Shown here one piece after another: positions 16,990-25,054 of a stretch of DNA of 64,000 bases (the first letter of the stretch is position 1; every line of letters starts with the position of its first letter). The stretch comes from Roseomonas sp. (lineage in GTDB: Bacteria > Pseudomonadota > Alphaproteobacteria > Acetobacterales > Acetobacteraceae): contig JADCFN010000023.1 of NCBI GenBank assembly GCA_020249505.1, positions 1 to 64,000 of the forward strand, read 5' to 3'. Below the pieces are notes generated by a model that ran no database searches, was not told the origin of the DNA, and saw nothing but the letters and a program-made list of their open reading frames with translations. The position numbers and the translations under genes were made by a program.

Positions 16990-18222
16990 TCACAAACCGC
17001 GCATCCAGTCGCGCAAGGGCTGCCACAGGGCGGTTTCGGCCGCAATGCCGGCGACCATGCCGATATGCCCCGCCGGCGCCATATGTAGCTTGACCTGACG
17101 CAAGCGCTTGGTCAGCGCCAGGGCAGAAGCTGGCGGCACAATGCGGTCCCGATGCGGAATGGCGGCAAAGACCGGGCCTGGCCAAAGGGCCGGGTCCACC
17201 ACCTGCCCCGCGACGCGCCAAGAAAGGGCCGCCGGTTCATTCCGCCCATACCAGCCGCCAATGCATTGCCGCGCCACCGGGGCGGCCAAGGGCACGCCAT
17301 CATTCAGCCAATCCTCCAGCGCCACGAAGCGCCGCGCGGCGGGGGATGCCTGGTCAAGCCTGCCAAAACCCCGGAATTTCTCGGCAATGCCAAAGGGATC
17401 CAGGCTGGCGAACAGGGTTTGCAACACATCCACCGGCAGCGCGCCGGTTGGTCCCATCAGCGCTTCCAGCCCCGGCAGGGCGCCAGCGGCGGCGCGGGCG
17501 CGTGCTTCACCATCCGGCCCGGCATGGAAATCCCAAGGCGTCGCCAGCAGCGCCAGACCGCGCACCAAATCCGGCCGACGCAAAGCAAGCGCCAATCCAA
17601 GCAAGCCCCCCATGCAATAGCCCGCAAGGATCACCGGGCCGGGGGCCGTCATCAGCGCGCGTTCCAATCGCCCAGCGATGTAATCGGTCAGGGTGAAGTG
17701 CCGTTCGACCTCTCCCGGCCAGCCCCAATCCAGCAGCAGGGTGCGGAACCCCTGCCCCGGCAGCCAGCGCAACAAGGAAGCTTCCGGCATCAGATCAAGC
17801 ACATAGGCCCGGTTCACGAGGGAAGGCACAAAGACCACCGTCGGCCCATGCCCGCCGTAATCGAGTAATTTGCTTTCTTCCTCAGCCCAAATGGCCGGCA
17901 CCGGCGGGGCGTGACGTTCAAAGGGATGGCGGCGATAGGCCGCCAACCCGGCCACAAGCGCGCGATCCGCGCGCAGCAACCGGTTCAGAACCGCGCCGCG
18001 AAACGCCTCAGGTGCGTGGCCGGCGCTGGCGAGGGCGGCGCTGATTCGCGCGGCCTCCGCCTGCCCCGCTTTCGAGATCGGCCAGGCGCCGTTCCAGGGT
18101 GGCAATCCGTTCGGCCATGGCATCCCGGGCAGCGCCCCCGCTGCCACCATGGCCCGGATCCCCGCCAGCCCCAGATGGAGCGGCAGCGGGCGCGGGCCGC
18201 GGCGGCGAAGCGGTGCTGTCAT
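16990..18222 (-). CDS. PHA synthase-like alpha/beta hydrolase (PhaC-like)
   Basis: An alpha/beta hydrolase of about 410 residues. The nucleophile elbow reads GYCMGG, i.e. G-x-C-x-G with Cys instead of Ser, as in polyhydroxyalkanoate synthases; LLLDWGWPGE, an Asp in HRDRIVPP and a His in APAGHIGMV complete the expected triad region. It is shorter than a class I PhaC (about 590) and nearer the class III size. The ATG at 18222 gives an N-terminus with a GPRPLPLHL block that I believe is conserved in such proteins, but it means overlapping the upstream gene by 215 nt out of frame. ATGs at 18150 and 18123 and TTG at 18105 are alternatives. The gene is on the same strand as thiolase. Confidence 0.82.
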   Translation of the reverse strand: MTAPLRRRGPRPLPLHLGLAGIRAMVAAGALPGMPWPNGLPPWNGAWPISKAGQAEAARISAALASAGHAPEAFRGAVLNRLLRADRALVAGLAAYRRHPFERHAPPVPAIWAEEESKLLDYGGHGPTVVFVPSLVNRAYVLDLMPEASLLRWLPGQGFRTLLLDWGWPGEVERHFTLTDYIAGRLERALMTAPGPVILAGYCMGGLLGLALALRRPDLVRGLALLATPWDFHAGPDGEARARAAAGALPGLEALMGPTGALPVDVLQTLFASLDPFGIAEKFRGFGRLDQASPAARRFVALEDWLNDGVPLAAPVARQCIGGWYGRNEPAALSWRVAGQVVDPALWPGPVFAAIPHRDRIVPPASALALTKRLRQVKLHMAPAGHIGMVAGIAAETALWQPLRDWMRGL

Positions 18223-18409
18223 GCTGGGTGGCACCTGGCGTGAAGGGCTTGCTGAACTGGGCGGCGGCGCGGAACCAGGCAGCGCCCAATGAGGCAAAAG
18301 CCGCCCATCTTTCGGCAAGCTCGGGATCGGCGGCGAGGCCGGCCACCTCGCTCTGCCAGAGCGCGATCCAGTCTTCCGCAAGCTTTTCGAGATCCTCGGG
18401 GCCAGCCAT
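18008..18409 (-). CDS. Small coiled-coil protein upstream of PhaC-like gene
   Basis: About 133 residues. The N-terminal part (MAGPEDLEKLAEDWIALWQ) is helical and Trp-rich, the middle is Pro/Ala/Gly-rich, and residues 97-114 (AMAERIATLERRLADLE) form a short leucine-heptad coiled coil before a basic tail. This organisation resembles the small accessory subunits (PhaE/PhaR-like) that precede some PHA synthases, but no family assignment is certain. It ends inside the downstream gene, on which it overlaps out of frame. It is the first gene of a minus-strand run divergent from phaR, so it probably shares PhaR control. Confidence 0.6.
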   Translation of the reverse strand: MAGPEDLEKLAEDWIALWQSEVAGLAADPELAERWAAFASLGAAWFRAAAQFSKPFTPGATQHDSTASPPRPAPAAAPSGAGGDPGHGGSGGAARDAMAERIATLERRLADLESGAGGGRANQRRPRQRRPRT

Positions 18410-18465
18410 CTCTCTGGCTTATAGCCGCATCCGCCCCGGCGCGATATGACCCGCAGCGCGCGTTT

Positions 18466-18476
18466 TTGCACTGCAA
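18466..18476. promoter_or_regulatory. Candidate PhaR operator
   Basis: The palindrome ttgcactgcaa (5-bp arms, one central base) lies in the 137-nt spacer between the PhaC-side genes and phaR. PhaR regulators of alphaproteobacteria recognise CTGC/GCAG-type dyads, and this site has that character. A second dyad (cgtta, tg, taacg; 18492-18503) lies 16 nt further on. Both are predictions from sequence only. Confidence 0.4.
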
Positions 18477-18546
18477 CAGGCTTTCGCTTTGCGTTATGTA
18501 ACGTGCTAGGTCCAATCCAGAATCGCAAAAGCCGAGGCAAGCACCC

Positions 18547-19143
18547 ATGTCTGGTCGTCAATCCCCTGAACCCGGCGAGCAGAAGGCGCTGCCCCCGATT
18601 GTTGTCAAGAAATACGCGAATCGGCGGCTCTACAACACTGAAACCTCATCCTATGTCACTTTGGATGATCTGGCCGCCATGGTCCGGGATGGCCGGGATT
18701 TCGTGGTTTATGACGCCAAATCCGGTGAAGATTTGACCCGCAGCGTGCTGACGCAGATTATCGTGGAACAGGAAGGCAAGGGGCAGAGCATGCTGCCCAC
18801 ATCGGTCCTTCGGCAATTGATTGGGCTTTACGGCGATAATCTGCAATCGCTCGTGCCACGCTATCTGGAAGCGGCCATGGCGTCCTTCACGCAGCAGCAG
18901 GACCAGATGCGCGATACGATCGCCAAGACCATGGGCGGCTTCATGCCCTTCCCCGGCGCCGTGCCGGACCTGCAGGAAGTGGGCAAGCAGAATATCGCCA
19001 TGATGGAACGCGCGATGAGCCTGTTCACACCTTTCGCGCGACGCGAGGAAAACGCCCCGAGTGATGAAACCGAGGCGTTAAAAAAAGAAATTGAGACACT
19101 GCGCGGCGAATTGGCGGCGCTTAAATCGCGCAGTAAAGGCTGA
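18547..19143 (+). CDS. phaR: Polyhydroxyalkanoate synthesis repressor PhaR
   Basis: A 198-residue PhaR protein. The N-terminal PHB/PHA accumulation regulator DNA-binding domain is clear (KKYANRRLYNTETSSYVTL, residues 21-39), followed by the PHB_acc domain (RYLEAAMASFTQQQDQMRDT). It represses phasin and PHA genes and is released when it binds PHA granules. A helical C-terminal tail (EALKKEIETLRGELAALK) forms a short coiled coil. It is transcribed divergently from the PhaC-like operon, so it probably controls that operon and itself through the shared spacer. Confidence 0.95.
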   Translation: MSGRQSPEPGEQKALPPIVVKKYANRRLYNTETSSYVTLDDLAAMVRDGRDFVVYDAKSGEDLTRSVLTQIIVEQEGKGQSMLPTSVLRQLIGLYGDNLQSLVPRYLEAAMASFTQQQDQMRDTIAKTMGGFMPFPGAVPDLQEVGKQNIAMMERAMSLFTPFARREENAPSDETEALKKEIETLRGELAALKSRSKG

Positions 19144-19213
19144 GCGCGTTGTATTTTTGAGCCATATATTCACCGGTTGATCACCAATGCCACGCATAAT
19201 CCGTTCTCAGTGA

Positions 19214-19228
19214 GGGGCATGATGCCCC
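19214..19228. promoter_or_regulatory. Perfect palindrome before the XRE regulator gene
   Basis: ggggcat (19214-19220) and atgcccc (19222-19228) are exact inverted arms around a single base, located 17 nt upstream of the regulator ATG and just before its gagga ribosome site. The position suits an autoregulatory operator or an RNA hairpin that hides the ribosome site. Function is untested. Confidence 0.4.
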
Positions 19229-19245
19229 GCTGAGGAATCGGGTTG

Positions 19246-19707
19246 ATGGACAGCATCGTCGAAATTGCAGGATCCTTCCGGCAGGTTGAAACCGGGATCG
19301 CCGAAGTGGTCTCCACCCAAAGGGCCAATGCGGCCGATAAGCATGTGGGCGCGCGCATTCGCGAAAGGCGCACCATGCTTGGGCTGTCGCAACAGCAATT
19401 GGCCAAGATGATCGGCGTGACCTATCAGCAGGCGCATAAATATGAACGCGGGCTGAACCGCATTTCTGCTGGCCGGCTTTACGGCATTGCCCAGGTATTG
19501 GGCGTGCCGATTTCCTGGTTTTTTGACGGGCTGAAAGCCGAAAGCGTGGATCCTTCCATGTCTCAGCGCCAGCGCATGTGCCTGGAACTCGCGCGGAATT
19601 TTGCGCTGATTGACAATGACAAGCACCAGGAAGCGCTGAGCCAGATGGCGCGCGCCCTGGCCGCGCAGGCGCAGGCCGTGGCGCGGAGTGGTGTGGCGGG
19701 CGAATAA
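19246..19707 (+). CDS. XRE family transcriptional regulator
   Basis: A 153-residue protein with a Cro/C1-type helix-turn-helix at residues 32-87: VGARIRERRTMLGLSQQQLAK with MIGVTYQQAHKYERGLNRIS as helices 2-4. The QQLAKMIGVTYQQAHKYE recognition region is typical of the alphaproteobacterial single-domain XRE group. The remainder (100-150) is helical and may be for dimerisation. An in-frame TTG lies directly before the ATG; the ATG at 19246 has gagga at good spacing. It is flanked by a palindrome upstream and a strong hairpin downstream. Target genes unknown. Confidence 0.9.
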   Translation: MDSIVEIAGSFRQVETGIAEVVSTQRANAADKHVGARIRERRTMLGLSQQQLAKMIGVTYQQAHKYERGLNRISAGRLYGIAQVLGVPISWFFDGLKAESVDPSMSQRQRMCLELARNFALIDNDKHQEALSQMARALAAQAQAVARSGVAGE

Positions 19708-19723
19708 TAGGACCTTCAGCGCT

Positions 19724-19746
19724 GGGGGCTGATTCCATCAGCCCCC
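19724..19746 (+). terminator. Probable terminator hairpin after the XRE gene
   Basis: Arms gggggctgat (19724-19733) and atcagccccc (19737-19746) pair perfectly around a 3-nt loop. There is no T-run after it, so termination would be weak or protein-assisted. It lies 22 nt before the xseA start, so it might instead belong to that leader. Confidence 0.6.
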
Positions 19747-19767
19747 GATCCCGGCTAGCCTTAGCCG

Positions 19768-21189
19768 ATGGACGAATCCCGGCCGGATAACACTCCCGAA
19801 TATGGCGTCGCCGATCTGGCGGGCGCCATTCGCCGCACGCTGGAAGGCGCTTTCGGGCGGCTACGCCTGCGCGGCGAAATCACCGAAATGAAGCGCTATC
19901 CTTCCGGGCATATCTATTTGTCGCTCAAGGATCAGGACGCCAAGATCGAAGCCGTTATCTGGAAAGGCTCGGTGCGCAATATCGGCACCATGCCGGAAAA
20001 CGGCGTGGAGATGATCGCGACGGGCCGCATTTCCACCTATGCGGATCGGTCAAAATACCAGCTGGTGATTGAAAGGCTGGAATATGCGGGCGAAGGCGCC
20101 TTGCTGGCGCGCATTGAAGCGCTGCGCAAACGATTGCTGGAAGAAGGGCTTTTTGACGAAGGCCGCAAGCGCCCTTTGCCGCTATTGCCGCGCGTCATTG
20201 GCGTGATCACCAGCGAAAAAGGTGCGGTCATTCAGGATATTCGTACCACCATCGCACGCCGCTTTCCGCGCCATATCCTGTTATGGCCGGTTGCGGTGCA
20301 GGGCCAGGGCGCGGCGGAACAGATTGCCGCTGCCATCCGGGGTTTTTCCGCCCTGCCTGAAGGCGGCGCCGTGCCGCGCCCGGATGTGCTGATTGTGGCG
20401 CGCGGTGGCGGCAGCCTGGAAGATTTGATGTCTTTCAATGAGGAAATCGTCATCCGCGCCGCGGCCGAAAGTACGATTCCGCTGATTTCCGCGGTTGGGC
20501 ATGAAACCGATACCACGCTGATTGATTTCGCGTCTGACCGCCGCGCGCCGACGCCGACGGCCGCCGCTGAACTGGCCGTGCCGGCGCGGGCAGAGCTTTC
20601 CGCCGCGCTGATGCAAACCGGGGCGCGGCTTGGGCAGGCAGCTTCGGGTTTGGTAAATGCCGCGCGGCTTCGGCTGCTGCGTGCCGAACGTGGCTTGCCC
20701 GATGTGCCGGCGCGGCTCGCGCAATCGCGCCAGCGCCTGGATGATTGGGGCGAGAGGCTGCCGCGCGCCGTATCGGCTGGCCTTGCCGCGCGCGCGCAAC
20801 GCCTTTCCGCAATCCGCATCCCCCATCCGCGAGAAGGCATTCTGGCGCGCCGTACGGCTGTTGAAGCGCTGAGCCTCCGGCTTGGCAGCGCCTGGGCGCG
20901 GCGGCGCGATGGGCTGGCGGGGGCGCCTGGCCTCTCGCGGCTGTCGGCGGCGCCGGTGCTGGCGACGCTGCGCCAAAGGCGGACGCAGTTGGAAGGGTTT
21001 TCCGCGCGGCTGGAAAGCGCTTCCTATACCTCGGTGCTCGCGCGCGGTTTTGCCCTGGTGCGCGATGCCAAGGGCGCGCCGGTTGTGGCGGCGGGTGCGA
21101 TCTCCCCCGGCCAGCCCTTGCGCCTGACCTTCGCCGATGGCGAAGTGGGGGTCAGTGCTGATGGCACGCGCCAAGGACGCTTGTTGTGA
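19768..21189 (+). CDS. xseA: Exodeoxyribonuclease VII large subunit
   Basis: A 473-residue XseA. The N-terminal OB fold is visible in LRGEITEMKRYPSGHIYLSLKD, and the catalytic block ARGGGSLEDLMSFNEEIVIRA followed by ISAVGHETDTTLIDFASD is the family signature. The C-terminal half is long and Arg-rich, as usual for the coiled-coil region. With the small subunit XseB (not in the window) it degrades single-stranded DNA in both directions, acting in mismatch repair and recombination. It overlaps the next gene by TGATG. Confidence 0.95.
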   Translation: MDESRPDNTPEYGVADLAGAIRRTLEGAFGRLRLRGEITEMKRYPSGHIYLSLKDQDAKIEAVIWKGSVRNIGTMPENGVEMIATGRISTYADRSKYQLVIERLEYAGEGALLARIEALRKRLLEEGLFDEGRKRPLPLLPRVIGVITSEKGAVIQDIRTTIARRFPRHILLWPVAVQGQGAAEQIAAAIRGFSALPEGGAVPRPDVLIVARGGGSLEDLMSFNEEIVIRAAAESTIPLISAVGHETDTTLIDFASDRRAPTPTAAAELAVPARAELSAALMQTGARLGQAASGLVNAARLRLLRAERGLPDVPARLAQSRQRLDDWGERLPRAVSAGLAARAQRLSAIRIPHPREGILARRTAVEALSLRLGSAWARRRDGLAGAPGLSRLSAAPVLATLRQRRTQLEGFSARLESASYTSVLARGFALVRDAKGAPVVAAGAISPGQPLRLTFADGEVGVSADGTRQGRLL

Positions 21190-22001
21190 TGAATGCCCTG
21201 CCTCGTCGGCTGCTTTTCGCCGCACCCGCCCTGCTGTTGGCCGCGCCCGCCCGCGCTGTTTCCCTGAATGAGGCTGCGCTGACGCAGGGCGGCTTTGTGC
21301 TGGGCCGCGCCGCACCGGGGACAAGGCTGGCGCTGGATGGCAAAGCGGTCAGGGTCTCGCCGGCCGGGCAATTCGCCTTCGGTTTCGGGCGCGACCATGC
21401 GGCCCAGGCGCGGCTGGTGATCTCGCCCCCCGGCGGGGCGTCGGAAACCCGCGTGTTGAACATCACCAGACGTGCTTGGCCGACCGAGAGCATTTCCGGC
21501 CTGCCCCCCGCGCAGGTGACACCGGATGCCGAAACCCTGGCCCGTATCGCCCGCGAAAGGGAGAAACTGGCCGCGATCCGCGCCATTGAAACCAACCTGA
21601 CTGGCTTTGCCGAGGGTTTTGTGCGCCCCGCCCCTGGCCGGATTTCAGGCGTTTTCGGCAGCCAAAGGATATTGAACGGCCAACCGCGCCAGCCCCATTA
21701 CGGGCTGGATTTCGCTGCCCCCACCGGCACGCCGGTACTGGCCTGTGCCGCCGGGCGGGTGACTTTGGCCGATGATTTCCATTTCTTTGGCAAATTGGTC
21801 GTGCTGGATCACGGGCATGGGGTGAATTCACTCTATGCCCATCTGTCCGAGGTCTCGGTGCGCGAGGGTGAGAGCATCGCCAAGGCGCAAAGGATCGGCG
21901 CCATTGGCATGACCGGGCGCGTGACCGGGCCACATTTGCATTTCAGCCTGTCCTGGTTCCTGCAATGGCTGGACCCGCAGCGGGTGGTGCTGCCCACCTA
22001 A
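21189..22001 (+). CDS. M23 family metallopeptidase (LytM type)
   Basis: A 270-residue secreted peptidase. A signal peptide (LLFAAPALLLAAPARA, about residues 9-24) precedes a beta-rich N-terminal domain, and the C-terminal Peptidase_M23 domain begins near residue 155. Zinc ligands are seen as HYGLD (HxxxD) and HLH in GRVTGPHLHFSLSWF, with the catalytic His in VVLDHGHGVNSLYAHLSE, so the enzyme should be active on peptidoglycan cross-links in the periplasm. The ATG overlaps the xseA stop by one base. Its coupling to a DNA exonuclease is common in alphaproteobacteria and probably has no functional meaning. Confidence 0.93.
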   Translation: MNALPRRLLFAAPALLLAAPARAVSLNEAALTQGGFVLGRAAPGTRLALDGKAVRVSPAGQFAFGFGRDHAAQARLVISPPGGASETRVLNITRRAWPTESISGLPPAQVTPDAETLARIAREREKLAAIRAIETNLTGFAEGFVRPAPGRISGVFGSQRILNGQPRQPHYGLDFAAPTGTPVLACAAGRVTLADDFHFFGKLVVLDHGHGVNSLYAHLSEVSVREGESIAKAQRIGAIGMTGRVTGPHLHFSLSWFLQWLDPQRVVLPT

Positions 22002-22068
22002 AGTTGCGCCCGGCAGGGGCGGGCGGCATATTGCGGGAAAGCACACTCTAATCTCAGGATTTTCGGGA

Positions 22069-25044
22069 ATGCAGGGCCTGCCGCAGATCATCAGCCTGGT
22101 GCCGCAGACCGGTCTGCAATTCATTGACATCCGGTTCAACCTGGACCGCCTGCCGCGTGCGCCGCGTTCCTTCTGGGAACAGCCCCTGCCGCCAGGCGCT
22201 GATCCGGCAAGTGGCGGTTTGGTGAATTTGCGCCGCCTGTCGGAAAGCGGCGAGGGCGCGCTGCTGGACCCGGTCAGTGGCCGCAGCCCGCCCGATGAGG
22301 AAATCTATCAGATCGGTCGCGGCCAGGCTTTGGAATTCATCCTGGGGCGTTGGTTGCCGCTGCCCTATTTCCGCGTGGCGGCTGTGGGGGCCTCGGGCCA
22401 GGAAGTCTATGACAAGGGGCCGACCAATTGGGCGCGGTTGCGCATCACCGCGCTTTCCGCCCCGGATGAGGAAGGCCATACGCATCACGCCGTGCTCGCC
22501 TTCGATACGGCGTTGCGCGCGCGTGAAGAAGGCCGACCCTATGCGGCGATTTCGCCAGCCGATAGCGAACGCGCCGGCGAATTCACCTTTGTGTCAGACC
22601 GGGAACAGACAAGCTGGTTCATGAATGAACCCTGGCTGATCCAGTGGCTTGAGGAAATCTTGCAGGAGATGCGCTTGGCGAGTGGCCGGCGGCCTCGGCC
22701 AGAAGATGAGCAACGCGCTTGCGAACATTGGGCGCGCTATATCACGTTGCTGGAATTGCTGACCGAAGCGAGCATCCTGCCGCGTGTGAAGCTGGTCGAC
22801 GTGGTTTCCAACAGCAAATCCTATGAACCGATCAATGTTGATCTGGTGCTCGATATCGGCAATGCGCGCACTTGCGGCATTCTGGTGGAAGATGAACGCG
22901 ACAGCCGACTTAATCTGAACAATAGCTATCCTTTGAAGCTGCGTGATTTGAGCGCGCCGGAACAGGGCTACGCCTTCCCCTTTGAAAGCCGTGTGGAATT
23001 CGCGCGTGCAAGTTTCGGCAAGGATGCGCTCAGCCGCCGTTCCGGGCGCGGCAACGCGTTTCAATGGCTGAGCCCAGTGCGCATCGGCCCCGAAGCTGTG
23101 CGGCTTTCTGCCGCTGCGCGCGGCAATGAAGGGGCAACGGGGCTTTCATCGCCCAAGCGCTATCTTTGGGACGAAAGGGCCACGCCTCAGGTCTGGCGCT
23201 TCAATGGCATGGCCGCGGATGGCGTGACCACGGAACCACCGGTGAGTGGCAGCTTCATGGCCTGGGTGACGGAAGAAGGCGAAGTGCTGCGCGCCAAGCC
23301 GCGTGGTCGCGGTGGCGCTCCGCGCCAACCCGCCGTGCGTGCGCGCTTCAGCCGTTCATCACTGATGAGCTTTCTGCTCGCGGAAATTCTGTTGCAGGCG
23401 CTCTCACAAATCAATTCGGTGGAAACGCGCTATGCGCGGAGCTTTCCCGATGTGCCGCGCCGGTTGCGGCGGATTTTGCTGACCATGCCGCCGGCCATGG
23501 CGCTCGCGGAACAGCGTATTTTCCGCCATCGCGCTGAAGCGGCAGTCAGGCTCGCCTGGGATATGATGGGCTGGGGCAATGCCGCGCCTGGCGCCGCAGC
23601 ACCGCCGCCCGAACCGCGCATCATCGCCAATTTGGATGAGGCGACGGCGACGCAACTTGTGTTCCTATATACCGAGGCAAGCCAGCGCTTGCGTGGCGAT
23701 CCGGCGAGCTTCTTTGCGCTGACGGGGCGTGCGCGCGAAGGCTATGGCAAGGCGCCATCGCTCCGCGTGGCCAGCATTGATATCGGCGGCGGTACAACGG
23801 ATTTGATGATCTGCACCTATTCCGCCGAAGCCGGGCAGGAAATTGAACCGCATCAGAATTTCCGCGAGGGTTTCCGCATTGCGGGTGATGAGGTGTTGCA
23901 GGAGGTGATCCAAAGCATCGTCCTGCCGCAGCTTGAAGAAAGCCTGCGCCAAGCCGGCGCGCGTGATCCCAAGGCGCTACTGCGTGAAGTGCTGGGCGGG
24001 GATCGTGGGGCGCAGAGCGAATTGGAACGGCATTTGCGTCGTCAAGTCGTCACACAAGTGCTGGAACCGACCGGGCTTGCGATATTGCATGGCTACGAAA
24101 AGATAGATGAACGCGCTTCCGGCGAATTCCTGCGCGAAAAGCTCGCCACCATTCTGCATGGGCGCGATGTGGCCGCACCCTTGCGATATTTCGAACAGCA
24201 GGCGGCGCGCGCGGGGGCTGTCGGTTTTCAATTGCTGGAAGCGGAATTGGCGGCGGCGGCGGGCAGTGTGGATGCCATTGTGCAGGCCGCCCTTGGCCAG
24301 GTAATCGCTGATCTCTGCGAAGTGGTCTATGCCTTTGATTGCGATTGGCTGCTGCTGTCTGGCCGGCCATCCAGACTGCGTGCGATATTTGATATGGTAC
24401 TGGCCAAGATGCCGGTGCCGCCGCATCGCATTGTCGGCATGCATCGGTATCGTGCGGGAAGCTGGTATCCCTTCCGCGATTCCGCCGGGCGCGTGGATGA
24501 TCCCAAAACTACGGCGGCGGTCGGTGCCATGCTTTGCGCCGTGGCGGAAGGACGCTTGGAAAGCTTCCTGATGCGGACCAGCCGGCTTGCGATGCGCTCA
24601 ACCGCCAAATACCTCGGCCGGATGGAGATTTCAGGGCAGATTCTGCGGCAGAATGTGTTGCTGCGGGACCCGGATGCGGCGCTGTCCAAGGCGCCTGGTG
24701 CGTCGCAGGATGTGAAATTCACCATGGAATTCCGCGCGCCGGTCTTTCTTGGCTTTCGCCAATTGGATCTGGAACGCTGGACCGCGAGCCGCCTTTACAT
24801 TCTGGAATACGCCAATCCCGATAACGTGCCGCGGCTGAAACTGCCGCTAAAGCTTGCCATCCAGCGCGCGGAAATAGACCCCGAAAGCGCGGATGCGGAG
24901 GAATTGCGGGAGGATTTCACTATAGACGAAATCCTGGATGCCGAGGGCGATCCGCAGCATCGCGGCATTGTGCGCCTGCGCCTGCAAACCGAACGCAGTG
25001 AGGCTGGCTATTGGCGCGATACCGGCGCGCTTTCGGTGCCATGA
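22069..25044 (+). CDS. srfB: Virulence factor SrfB family protein
   Basis: A 991-residue cytoplasmic protein of the SrfB family (first named in Salmonella as an SsrB-regulated gene). It has a duplicated actin/Hsp70-like ATPase character: VDLVLDIGNARTCGILVED near residue 260 and SIDIGGGTTDLMICTYS near 569 correspond to the phosphate-binding loops, and SAKYLGRMEISG-like sequence follows later. There is no signal peptide or membrane segment. It is the first gene of a seven-gene cluster, immediately followed by srfC (10 nt gap). Its biochemical role is unknown; the fold suggests an ATP-dependent scaffold or switch. Confidence 0.88.
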   Translation: MQGLPQIISLVPQTGLQFIDIRFNLDRLPRAPRSFWEQPLPPGADPASGGLVNLRRLSESGEGALLDPVSGRSPPDEEIYQIGRGQALEFILGRWLPLPYFRVAAVGASGQEVYDKGPTNWARLRITALSAPDEEGHTHHAVLAFDTALRAREEGRPYAAISPADSERAGEFTFVSDREQTSWFMNEPWLIQWLEEILQEMRLASGRRPRPEDEQRACEHWARYITLLELLTEASILPRVKLVDVVSNSKSYEPINVDLVLDIGNARTCGILVEDERDSRLNLNNSYPLKLRDLSAPEQGYAFPFESRVEFARASFGKDALSRRSGRGNAFQWLSPVRIGPEAVRLSAAARGNEGATGLSSPKRYLWDERATPQVWRFNGMAADGVTTEPPVSGSFMAWVTEEGEVLRAKPRGRGGAPRQPAVRARFSRSSLMSFLLAEILLQALSQINSVETRYARSFPDVPRRLRRILLTMPPAMALAEQRIFRHRAEAAVRLAWDMMGWGNAAPGAAAPPPEPRIIANLDEATATQLVFLYTEASQRLRGDPASFFALTGRAREGYGKAPSLRVASIDIGGGTTDLMICTYSAEAGQEIEPHQNFREGFRIAGDEVLQEVIQSIVLPQLEESLRQAGARDPKALLREVLGGDRGAQSELERHLRRQVVTQVLEPTGLAILHGYEKIDERASGEFLREKLATILHGRDVAAPLRYFEQQAARAGAVGFQLLEAELAAAAGSVDAIVQAALGQVIADLCEVVYAFDCDWLLLSGRPSRLRAIFDMVLAKMPVPPHRIVGMHRYRAGSWYPFRDSAGRVDDPKTTAAVGAMLCAVAEGRLESFLMRTSRLAMRSTAKYLGRMEISGQILRQNVLLRDPDAALSKAPGASQDVKFTMEFRAPVFLGFRQLDLERWTASRLYILEYANPDNVPRLKLPLKLAIQRAEIDPESADAEELREDFTIDEILDAEGDPQHRGIVRLRLQTERSEAGYWRDTGALSVP

Positions 25045-25054
25045 GGATCAGGCA

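Noticed and set aside
15850-17088. 412-codon frame on the plus strand opposite the thiolase
   Set aside because: Antisense shadow; the thiolase has full motif support on the other strand.
18223-18561. N-terminal extension of the PhaC-like frame into the phaR promoter
   Set aside because: Would overlap phaR itself and has no homologous residues; the start at 18222 or later is chosen.
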